This document shows positions 1-7,676 of a stretch of 64,000 nt of DNA, piece after piece. The notes beneath the pieces were generated by a model that saw nothing but the letters and a program-made list of their open reading frames with translations, was not told the DNA's origin and did no database searches. Position 1 is the stretch's first letter. Every line of letters starts with the position of its first letter. The DNA is taken from assembly GCF_024198215.1 (NCBI RefSeq), contig NZ_JAKCFA010000003.1, positions 186,001-250,000 on the forward strand, written 5' to 3'. The DNA is from Myxococcus qinghaiensis (GTDB lineage: Bacteria > Myxococcota > Myxococcia > Myxococcales > Myxococcaceae). The position numbers and the translations under genes are program-made.

Positions 1-3000
1 TACAAGGCCGAGCACGGCAACAACGACGAGTGGGAAGCGGACCTGCCCAACCCGGGCACGGAGGGCACGTACAAGGTCGCCTTCCGCTTCAGCATCAGTG
101 AGAACGCGTGGCGCGTGTGCGACGCGGACGGCGTCAACGACAGCGTGGAGGGCGAGCTGACCTTCAGCCTGTTGAAGCTCGGCACGCTCACCGTGGGCAC
201 CGAGGCGCCGAAGCCGCCCGTCGCCTGGTGCAAGATTGGCGAGGACCAGAAGGCCCCCGAGGTCATCAACTACCAGACGACGCAGACGTCGGGGCTCAAG
301 ACGGTCTTCGCCCAGGTCAACCTGCCGGGCGTGACGGACAAGGTGGGCGCGGGCCCGGGCATCTCCGGCCAGCTGGGCTGGGGCCCCGCGGGTGAGGACC
401 CCCGCACCTCGCCCTTGTGGAACTGGGCCACGCCGCTGGCCTGGAACAAGGACAACTTCGAGGTCAACGACGAGTGGAAGGGCACGCTGCCCAACCCGGG
501 GCTCAATGGCGACTACCGCTATGCGGTGCGCTTCAGCGCCAACGGCGGCCCCGTGCGCGTCTGCGACGGAAACGGCGTGGATGACGGCGGCCAGGAGTTC
601 GAGCTGGCGCAGCTGGGCCAGCTCACCGTCGCGGGCGAAGTGGTGGTCCCCAAGGTCATCGGCTACTGCAAGCTGGGGCCGGATGGGAACACGACGCCGG
701 AGACGGTGACGTACGCGACGGACGCGGTGGCCAACCGCAAGGTGTTGGCGCAGGTCTTCGTGCAGGGCGTGACGAGCGGCGCGGGCGCGGGCACGGGCCT
801 GGTGGGCCAGCTGGGCTGGGGGCCCTCGGGGGAGAACCCGGCCACTTCGGCTCAATGGAACTGGACGACGACGGCCGCGTACAAGGACGAGGTCGGCAAC
901 AACGACCAGTTCGAGACGACGCTGCCCAACCCGGGCACGCTGGGCAGCTACCGCTTCGCGTACCGCTTCAAGGTGAATGAGGGCGCGTATCTGCTGTGCG
1001 ACTCGGACGGAAACAGCGGCGGCCCCACGGGCTTCGACACCACGAAGATGGGCACGCTCACCGTGAGCGCGGCGCAGGACATCTCCGTCGGCTGGTGCAA
1101 GCTCGGCGGTGAGGCCACCGAGCCGCCTCCGAGCGAGGTGTACCGCGTGGGCCAGGCGACGAAGGAGATTTATGCCCAGGTCTACATGGAGGGCGTCACG
1201 CCGGGCACGGGCGGAGGCACGGGCATCCAGGGCCAGGTGGGCTACGGGCCGGAGGCGGCCGCGCCGGACTCCGCGAGCTGGCAGTGGACCTCCACGGGCG
1301 CGAGCTTCAACCGCGAGGTGGGCGGCGGGAACAACGATGAGTGGAAGGCCGCGCTGCCCAACCCGGGCACGGTGGGCCGCTACAAGTTCGCCTTCCGCTT
1401 CAACGTGAATGGTGGTGCGTACCGCTACTGCGACGCGGACGGGCTCGGCAACGGCTTCTCGCTGGACCAGGCCGGTGGCCTGGAGGTGAAGCCGGTGGCC
1501 GTGGACGCGTGCCAGCTGGTGGGTCCGGCGACGCTGACCGCGACGCCGGGCGGCGCCACGCAGGTGGTGCACGGCAAGGTGCTGGTGACGACGGTGACGG
1601 ACGTCACGAGCGGCGCGGCGGGCGCGGGCATCACCTCGGAAGTGGGCCATGGCCCCGCGGACTCGGACCCTGCGACGGGGACGGGCTGGAGCTGGACGGC
1701 CGCGAGCTTCTCGGGCGAGACGGACAGCGGGGCGCAGGACTCCTACGAGACGTCGCTGACGGCGCCCGCGACGGAGGGCACCTACGCGGTGGCCGTGCGC
1801 TTCCGGTATCAGACCGGGGCCTGGGCCTACTGTGACCGGGATGGCAGCGCCAACGGCTACCAGACGGCGCAGGCTTCGGTCCTGACGGTGGCCGCGGTGG
1901 TGCCGCCGCAGGTGGACTGGTGCCGGCTGGGCGGTGATACGCAAGCGGCGCCCCCTGTCGAGGCGTACGCCATCGGCGAGGCGGCCTCGAAGGTCATCGC
2001 GGTGCAGGTGCACGAGGCGGGCGTGACGCCGGGCGCCGGTGCGGGTGCGGGCATCGTCGCGGAGCTGGGTTATGGCCCCACTGGCAGCGCCCACACGGGC
2101 GGAGGCTGGCAGTGGGTGGCGGCGACGCATGGCGCCGACACGGGCAACAACCAGAATGACGAGTACCGGGCCACCCTGCCCAACCCGGGCACGGCGGGCA
2201 GCTTCCGCTTCGCCTACCGCGTGAAGCTGGGCACCGGCCCCTACGTGTACTGCGACGCGGACGGGACGGATGACGACTTCGACATCGCGGACGCGGGCAC
2301 GTTGACGGTGCAGGCAGCGGCCACGGGCGTCTGCCGGCTGCAGGCCGTGAGTGGGACGACGGTGGGCAGCGGCGATGCCGTCACCGTGACGGGCCGCGTG
2401 CGCATCCCTGGCGTCACCAACGGCCCCGGTGCGGGTACGGGCCTCCAGGTGCAGGTCGGCCTGGGCAACGCGGACGTGGACGCCTCCACCACCCCGGCGT
2501 CGTTCACCTGGAAGCCGGCGACCTACTCCGGCGAGGCCTCGGGCGAGGCGGACACGGACGAGTTCACCACGGCCATCCATCCGGCCTACGAGGGCAACCG
2601 TGCCGTGAGTCTTCGCTACAGCACGGATGGCTCGACGTGGACCTACTGCGACAAGGATGGCAGTGACGTGGGGGGCTATTCCCAGGGCCAGCAGCATGCC
2701 CTCACCGTCAACAAGCACTCGGACATCGACTACTGCAACGTGCAGTGGCCGTTCTCCGCAGGTGCCGGTACGACGGTTTACGGTCAGGTGTACGAGGACG
2801 GAGTGACGTCTCAGGGCGGCGCGATCCCGGGCCTCATGGCTGAGTTGGGCGTGGGCAACGCCCAGCAAGACCCTGGTGTCGCGGGCTGGACGTGGGTCGC
2901 CGCCCCGTTCCTGAGCGACGAGGGCAATAACGACCAGTTCTCAGCGCCCCTGCCGGGTGCCGCAGGAGATGCCTACGCGTACCGCTATTCGCTGAATGGA

Positions 3001-3099
3001 GGCCCCTACTGCTACGGCGATCGGAACGACCGGGGAGGGGGCGGCAAATTCGGCGACGGCTTCTCAGGAGCAAACCTGGGAGCCACAGGCGGCCCCTAG
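1..3099 (+). CDS. Partial secreted repeat protein, about seven 140-residue modules (C-terminal part)
   Basis: The frame is open from base 1, so the N terminus lies outside the window; at least 1032 residues are visible. The protein is a tandem array of modules of about 410-430 nt. Each begins with a W/Y-C-K/R-L-G motif (near 226, 658, 1087, 1501, 1915, 2323 and 2728), then a GVT-x-G-x-GAG-x-G-I stretch, an L-G-x-GP turn, a W-x-W pair, a GNNDE/Q motif, LPNPGT, a YRFAYRF strand and a YCD-x-DG acidic loop. The last modules are more divergent. The pattern suggests beta-sandwich domains, possibly metal-binding through the D-x-DG loops; each module has two conserved Cys that may form a disulfide. 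I know comparable modules from large extracellular myxobacterial proteins but cannot name the catalytic partner, which would be upstream. A role in adhesion or carbohydrate binding is inference. Confidence 0.8.
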   Translation, partial: YKAEHGNNDEWEADLPNPGTEGTYKVAFRFSISENAWRVCDADGVNDSVEGELTFSLLKLGTLTVGTEAPKPPVAWCKIGEDQKAPEVINYQTTQTSGLKTVFAQVNLPGVTDKVGAGPGISGQLGWGPAGEDPRTSPLWNWATPLAWNKDNFEVNDEWKGTLPNPGLNGDYRYAVRFSANGGPVRVCDGNGVDDGGQEFELAQLGQLTVAGEVVVPKVIGYCKLGPDGNTTPETVTYATDAVANRKVLAQVFVQGVTSGAGAGTGLVGQLGWGPSGENPATSAQWNWTTTAAYKDEVGNNDQFETTLPNPGTLGSYRFAYRFKVNEGAYLLCDSDGNSGGPTGFDTTKMGTLTVSAAQDISVGWCKLGGEATEPPPSEVYRVGQATKEIYAQVYMEGVTPGTGGGTGIQGQVGYGPEAAAPDSASWQWTSTGASFNREVGGGNNDEWKAALPNPGTVGRYKFAFRFNVNGGAYRYCDADGLGNGFSLDQAGGLEVKPVAVDACQLVGPATLTATPGGATQVVHGKVLVTTVTDVTSGAAGAGITSEVGHGPADSDPATGTGWSWTAASFSGETDSGAQDSYETSLTAPATEGTYAVAVRFRYQTGAWAYCDRDGSANGYQTAQASVLTVAAVVPPQVDWCRLGGDTQAAPPVEAYAIGEAASKVIAVQVHEAGVTPGAGAGAGIVAELGYGPTGSAHTGGGWQWVAATHGADTGNNQNDEYRATLPNPGTAGSFRFAYRVKLGTGPYVYCDADGTDDDFDIADAGTLTVQAAATGVCRLQAVSGTTVGSGDAVTVTGRVRIPGVTNGPGAGTGLQVQVGLGNADVDASTTPASFTWKPATYSGEASGEADTDEFTTAIHPAYEGNRAVSLRYSTDGSTWTYCDKDGSDVGGYSQGQQHALTVNKHSDIDYCNVQWPFSAGAGTTVYGQVYEDGVTSQGGAIPGLMAELGVGNAQQDPGVAGWTWVAAPFLSDEGNNDQFSAPLPGAAGDAYAYRYSLNGGPYCYGDRNDRGGGGKFGDGFSGANLGATGGP

Positions 3100-3116
3100 G
3101 CCGCAAGGCCCTTAAG

Positions 3117-3159
3117 TCACCGGCCGCGCGAGTGTTTTCACGCTCGGCGCGGTCGGTGA
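3117..3159 (+). terminator. Imperfect hairpin after the repeat-protein gene
   Basis: The arms TCACCGGCCGCGCGAG and CTCGGCGCGGTCGGTGA pair almost fully around a short T-rich loop, 18 nt after the stop codon. No U-tract follows, so this is a probable but not canonical intrinsic terminator. Confidence 0.5.
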
Positions 3160-3189
3160 CGGAAGATCCCGGGTCTTCTAAACAGGTGC

Positions 3190-3216
3190 TTGACAGGGGC
3201 GTGGGCCACTTATAAA
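3190..3216 (+). promoter_or_regulatory. Sigma-70-like promoter for the tRNA pair
   Basis: A perfect TTGACA at 3190-3195 is followed by TATAAA at 3211-3216 (15 bp spacing; 17 bp if the -10 is read as TAAAAG at 3213). It lies 33 bp before the tRNA-Val acceptor stem, the expected place for a stable-RNA promoter. Confidence 0.75.
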
Positions 3217-3248
3217 AGCCCGCTCGTCGCAACGCGGAACACGCCTGC

Positions 3249-3320
3249 GGGCGGATAGCTCAGCGGCAGAGCGTCGCCCTTACAAGGCGAGGGTCACAGG
3301 TTCAATCCCTGTTCCGCCCA
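3249..3320 (+). tRNA. tRNA-Val (anticodon UAC)
   Basis: The 7-bp acceptor stem GGGCGGA/TCCGCCC, the D arm AGCTCAGC-GGC-AGAGC, the anticodon stem TCGCC/GGCGA with loop CTTACAA (anticodon TAC) and a T arm with TTCAATC all fold by eye. The discriminator is A3320. The 3' CCA is not encoded and must be added post-transcriptionally. Confidence 0.95.
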
Positions 3321-3328
3321 AGGTTTAT

Positions 3329-3405
<77 letters not shown>

Positions 3406-3412
3406 GGAATTG

Positions 3413-3446
3413 CCCCAGTAAGTCTTCGGACTTACTGGGGTTTTTT
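3413..3446 (+). terminator. Rho-independent terminator of the tRNA operon
   Basis: A perfect 12-bp stem, CCCCAGTAAGTC and its complement, encloses a TTCG tetraloop and is followed directly by six T residues. It is the most canonical terminator in the window and sits just after tRNA-Asp. Confidence 0.95.
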
Positions 3447-3673
3447 CTTTTCTGGCCATGGCTGTCACCGCTGGCCGGCAGCCGGGGCGTTCTCCAGGCC
3501 ACCGCCTGAACTGACGGCCCACGCCCAAGTCGCCGCGCCTCGCGCCAGGGACTCCAGCGAACTTCGCGCCCACCCAAGCGGCGCGGTCACCACTCCACCA
3601 TCAGAGGGTCCCGCGCCGCTTCCTGGAGGGCGCCCGTGGCGGCGTCATAGCCGCTTAAGCCCGCTCTGGCGGC

Positions 3674-5071
3674 TCAGCCGTACAGCTCGCTCAGCGGCCC
3701 AGGGGCGATGCGCGTGCTGCCCTCCTGCCCGAAGGTGTTGAAGTCCGCGTCTCCGAACGCGTGGCCGAGCGTGTTGAAGAGGTTGGAGACCTGCCGGTTC
3801 CGGGCCGCGTCGTACTTCGGGTACACGACCGTGCGTCCGTCGGTCTTCAGGCCCAGCGCGTTGCCGCCCACCACGAGCTTCGGCCACTCACGCGAGGTCG
3901 AGTGGTGCTGCTCGCCGTTGTCGGACATGAAGACGATGGCGGTGTGGTCCAGCATCGAGCCGTTCGCGCCGACCTCGGGCGTGGCGGCCAGCGTCCTCGC
4001 CAGGTTCGCCACCAGCTGCACGTGCCGACGGGTGACCTCGGCGACGCGATCCCAGTTCTGCCCCGCATCCAGGCCGTGCTGCAGGCTGTGTCGCGGGATA
4101 TCAGTGACATCCGGGCCGTAGGCCACATCGAAGCCCGAGGTGCCCGTCGCCAGCACCACCGTGTTCGTCAGCCCGCCCAGGAGGGACGCCGTGGCGATCT
4201 GGAACTGCGCCTCGAACCACTTCAGCGAGTCGGGCGGTGAGCCCGCGCCGGTGAGGAGCGGGTTGTCCTTCGGCGCCAGCGGCAGGTAGGGCCGCACGCG
4301 GTCCGCCATGCCCGCGAGCTGATCCTCCCGCGTGCGCAGCGACTCGAGCGAGGAGAGGTAGCGCTCCAGTTTCAGCCGCTCGTTGGAGTTGCCCCTGAAC
4401 TCCGCCAACGCCTTCCGCGAGTCGGCCAGCGCGAAGTCGAAGAGCATCTTGCGGTCGCGCCCGTTCGTCGAGCCGCCGAGCAGCGAGCCGAAGGTGCTGT
4501 CGAACGCGAGCGACGGGTTGACGATGATGCCCGCGGGCTTGCGCGGTCCGAGCGCGCAGGTCTCGTACACAATCGACACGCGCGCGGAGCTGGTGCCCAG
4601 GCGAAGCACGTCGAACGGTGCACCCCGGCGCAGGCGGGGGGCAATCACCGAATCGAAGGTCGCGCCCGCGCCATTCACCGCGCAGCTCAGCGCGCCCGTC
4701 CCGCTGGAGTGCCCGCCGCCCGCGATGAGGCTGGAGAGCCCCAGCAGCACGGCGGAGCGGTTCACCAGGTCGATATTGCCGGAGGATGCCCCCAGCGGCC
4801 CGAGGCTGATCGCGGTGGCGAGATTGTCGCCCTCACGCACCAGCGGCGTGTCCTTGTACGCGTCCCAGAAGAGGCGGTCGGAGGTGTTGGCGCGTCCCCC
4901 CAGAGCCGTGCGCGTGCCCGTACTCAGGAGCGCGCGGGGGTAGACGCCATTGCATTCGAGGACCAGCACCAGGCGCGCCGGCAACGCTGACGACTGGGCG
5001 TAGACATCGCGGAAGTAGGGCGCGAAGAGGCCGGCGGCCATGCCCTTCAGGACGGTTCGTCGCGAGAACAT
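3674..5071 (-). CDS. DUF1552 domain protein, Tat-exported
   Basis: The protein is about 465 residues. Its N terminus, SRRTVLKGMAAGLFAPYF, is a twin-arginine signal, so it is probably exported folded. The rest matches the DUF1552 family known from planctomycetes and myxobacteria, including the C-terminal MSDNGEQHH segment near a G-G-N-A-L-G-L motif. Family function is unknown; such genes regularly sit next to DUF1592 genes, as here. I chose the ATG at 5071 because GGAGAG precedes it at good spacing. An in-frame GTG at 5080 overlaps the upstream stop (GTGA) but has its SD too close. The upstream DUF1592 gene ends 5 nt before this ATG, so translational coupling in a two-gene operon is likely. 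The pair may act together in the cell envelope (inference). Confidence 0.9.
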   Translation of the reverse strand: MFSRRTVLKGMAAGLFAPYFRDVYAQSSALPARLVLVLECNGVYPRALLSTGTRTALGGRANTSDRLFWDAYKDTPLVREGDNLATAISLGPLGASSGNIDLVNRSAVLLGLSSLIAGGGHSSGTGALSCAVNGAGATFDSVIAPRLRRGAPFDVLRLGTSSARVSIVYETCALGPRKPAGIIVNPSLAFDSTFGSLLGGSTNGRDRKMLFDFALADSRKALAEFRGNSNERLKLERYLSSLESLRTREDQLAGMADRVRPYLPLAPKDNPLLTGAGSPPDSLKWFEAQFQIATASLLGGLTNTVVLATGTSGFDVAYGPDVTDIPRHSLQHGLDAGQNWDRVAEVTRRHVQLVANLARTLAATPEVGANGSMLDHTAIVFMSDNGEQHHSTSREWPKLVVGGNALGLKTDGRTVVYPKYDAARNRQVSNLFNTLGHAFGDADFNTFGQEGSTRIAPGPLSELYG

Positions 5072-5076
5072 GGCAG

Positions 5077-7422
5077 TCACTCTCCAGCCTGCGGCACGCG
5101 CCGCGTCTTCCAGGTGTCGCTGGTCATCAGCGTGGTCAGCATCTTGGAGAACGAGCCGTTGTTCTCATCATAGGACTGCTCCATCCGCGTCAGCGTGCAG
5201 GCGTCGCTCGGGTTCTCGGGGCGGCCCACGAAGTAGCGGAAGGCCTGTCGCACGAAGCAGCGCTTCACGTGCTGAGAGGTCGCCAGGCGCGCGCTCAGCT
5301 CCACCGCGTCGCGCACCGCGCCGTTCAGCGCGGGGTCCGGCATCGACGTGAGCGTCGAGCTTCCGTCCGGCGTGGTCCAGCCTCCGGTCGTCGAGTGGTC
5401 CCTCGCGCGCAGGAAGCCCGCGTGATTGTAGATTTCGAAGGGCAAACCGAGCGGCTCCATCAGGCGGTGACAGCCCTGACACTGCGCTCCGGCGGTCGCC
5501 TCCTGCAGGCGGCGGCGCGCGTTCTTGTCGGGCGCGTGAGCGCCGACCTGGGCTGCCACCTGCACGCTGCTGAGCGGCGGGACGAAGCCGCACAGGAGGT
5601 TCTCGCGCACCCATTTGCCGCGGTGGACGATGGACGGGTCGTCCTCGAAGTTGCCGCCGTGCGCGGCCAGCCACACCGGGTGGGTCAGCACGCCCGCGCG
5701 CTCGGCGGCAGGCAGCGTCTTCCAGCGGCCCGCGACGGTCGCTGGGAGGATCTCACTGACGTTGTAGGGGTGCGAGAGGCCCTTGTGCGAGTCGTACGCC
5801 GCGTTCTGCATGGAGGGCACGTAGAAGGTGCGCGTGGTGAGCAGGTTCGCCAGCACGTTCTGGTCCTCGACCACCACCCGCGCGATCAGGTCGTCGAACT
5901 GCTGGATGAAGGTCGGCTCCAGCGGATGGAAGTTGGTGAGCAGGTTGTCGTACGAGACCGCGCTGATGTAGCCGAGCCCCTCGAGCTCGAAGCGCGAGGT
6001 CGCCGCCGGAGACTCCTTGAACACCGCGGACACGTGGCCATAGCCGAGCCACTCGCGAAAGAAGCCCGCGACGCCGTCACCCAGCCAGTACTGCCCGCGC
6101 TTGGAGCGTTGCTCCTCGTTGTAGTCCTGCACCAGATCGAAGCGCGGCGTCCCGTTCTGGTTGGCGTCGACGCCGCCCAGGTGCTTCGCGATGAGCGCGG
6201 TGGTCGTCGCATCCTGCGTGAGCGAGCCGTCCTTCGCGGCGGTGGCCACGTCCGCCAGATGCCCCTCGAGAGGCGCGGAGTAGTACGGCCACACGAAGCT
6301 CGGCGTGGCCGAGGGCGCACGCCCCGCCAGCGCGTAGGCCAGCTGCGAGCCCAGCTCCAGGCTGGTCAGCGCCACGCGACCGTCGGCCGGCTCGCCGCCC
6401 ATCTCGCCGCGGAACATGGCGCCGGTCATCATCCACGCGGCGTTGGAGATGCGCGTGATGGAGGCCGCGCGGTTTGTCGGGGAGTTGCTCGGCTCCTGCG
6501 CGATGACCGCGGTCGCGAAGGCGGTGATGCGGGTGAGTTCATCCTCGGTGGGCGGGCGGAAGAAGACGCCGAACTCGAGCATCTGGCCAAGGTGGAAGCG
6601 CTTGCAGGTGTCGCTCGGGTTCGATTCGACGAACATGCAGTTGAAGCGCCTGTCGGTGAAGACACGCTCCATCCGGTTGCCGTCCGGGTAGTTCATCGTC
6701 CATGGCGAGGCGGCCTCGCCGACCACGGGCAGGAAGAGCTCCACGGTGGACTCATCCAGCGTCTCGTCCGTGGCCCATGAGCTGTACTGCTCGATGGCGC
6801 TCGGGTCGAGCGGGTTGTCGTAGAAGCTGAACCCGGTCCAGCTGCGCTCCACCGAGCCACCGACGTTGCGGGTGAACTCGCGCCGGTTCATGCGGCGGAT
6901 GCGCGTCGGCGCATCCGAGCGCACGCCCTCGGTGCAGCTGAAGAGCGCGGACTGATCGAGCAGGTTGGGCTCGGACACCACCGTCGCGGGCGGGCCGCCC
7001 GTGCCATTGCACAGGGGCATCCCCTCCCCTATCCAGGTCTCGAGCGCCGTGAGTTCGGCTGCGCTCGCGCGCTCATGCGGGGCCGGCGGCATGGGAGACG
7101 CGTTGTCGCGCATGCGGATGAGCGCGCGCTGGGCATTGCTGAGCGTCCCATCCATCGCCGAGCTCACCCGCATGTCGTGCAGGGTGCGCAGCGGCATCGT
7201 CGCACCCGCGGTCGGCAGCGCGCCGTGACAGCTCGCGCAGCGATTGGTGAGCACCGACTGCACCACGCACGCGGCGGCCAAGTCCCCCCCGGGCCCACCA
7301 TCGGGCCCTCCATCGGCCCCCCCTGGGTTGTTGGGGCCTCCATCGTGGGTGTCGTTGGACTCGATGGAGCCCTTGCACGCAACGAGGCTCAACAGTCCGG
7401 CCAGCAGGAGGACGCGGTTCAT
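5077..7422 (-). CDS. DUF1592/DUF1588 cytochrome-c-like lipoprotein
   Basis: This 781-residue protein has a lipoprotein signal ending LVAC (Cys16), then a Gly/Asp/Pro-rich linker. A CxxCH heme-type motif lies at residues 62-66 (CASCH) and a second near 648-652 (CQGCH) inside the DUF1588-like region, which also shows the G-K-W-V-R-E-N-L-L-C segment. The middle part fits DUF1587/DUF1592/DUF1595 and the end fits DUF1585. This is the planctomycete-type architecture with a cytochrome-like N domain; substrates are unknown. It is the first gene of an operon with the Tat-exported DUF1552 gene. The heme motifs suggest a periplasmic electron-transfer or oxidative role, but heme attachment is not proven. 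It is divergent from the gene at 7677, with a 254-bp shared upstream region. Confidence 0.9.
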   Translation of the reverse strand: MNRVLLLAGLLSLVACKGSIESNDTHDGGPNNPGGADGGPDGGPGGDLAAACVVQSVLTNRCASCHGALPTAGATMPLRTLHDMRVSSAMDGTLSNAQRALIRMRDNASPMPPAPHERASAAELTALETWIGEGMPLCNGTGGPPATVVSEPNLLDQSALFSCTEGVRSDAPTRIRRMNRREFTRNVGGSVERSWTGFSFYDNPLDPSAIEQYSSWATDETLDESTVELFLPVVGEAASPWTMNYPDGNRMERVFTDRRFNCMFVESNPSDTCKRFHLGQMLEFGVFFRPPTEDELTRITAFATAVIAQEPSNSPTNRAASITRISNAAWMMTGAMFRGEMGGEPADGRVALTSLELGSQLAYALAGRAPSATPSFVWPYYSAPLEGHLADVATAAKDGSLTQDATTTALIAKHLGGVDANQNGTPRFDLVQDYNEEQRSKRGQYWLGDGVAGFFREWLGYGHVSAVFKESPAATSRFELEGLGYISAVSYDNLLTNFHPLEPTFIQQFDDLIARVVVEDQNVLANLLTTRTFYVPSMQNAAYDSHKGLSHPYNVSEILPATVAGRWKTLPAAERAGVLTHPVWLAAHGGNFEDDPSIVHRGKWVRENLLCGFVPPLSSVQVAAQVGAHAPDKNARRRLQEATAGAQCQGCHRLMEPLGLPFEIYNHAGFLRARDHSTTGGWTTPDGSSTLTSMPDPALNGAVRDAVELSARLATSQHVKRCFVRQAFRYFVGRPENPSDACTLTRMEQSYDENNGSFSKMLTTLMTSDTWKTRRVPQAGE

Positions 7423-7676
7423 CCGGCCAGTCTGCAGCAGACGACCCGTGGGATGGCAAGCAGGTTCTGTCCGGTTTCCGATGGCCCGGGGCCCCTGCGT
7501 GCCGAAAGGGCGGCGGCGAAGTCAATCCGTTCATCGAACCGGCTCGAGCCCAGGCCACGAGACATGTTCGTCCGCATGCGCCATGAAGGCCGACTCCGTT
7601 CGTCAGCCGACATGTAACCGCTTTTCGGGATTTCTCGTACCCGTTCTCACAGCAACTCACGCCGTGGGAGGTCCGC

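Noticed and set aside
3451..3673. Attachment site or integrated element after the tRNA genes
   Set aside because: No integrase, direct repeat of the tRNA 3' end, or transposase was found near 3405 or elsewhere in the window.
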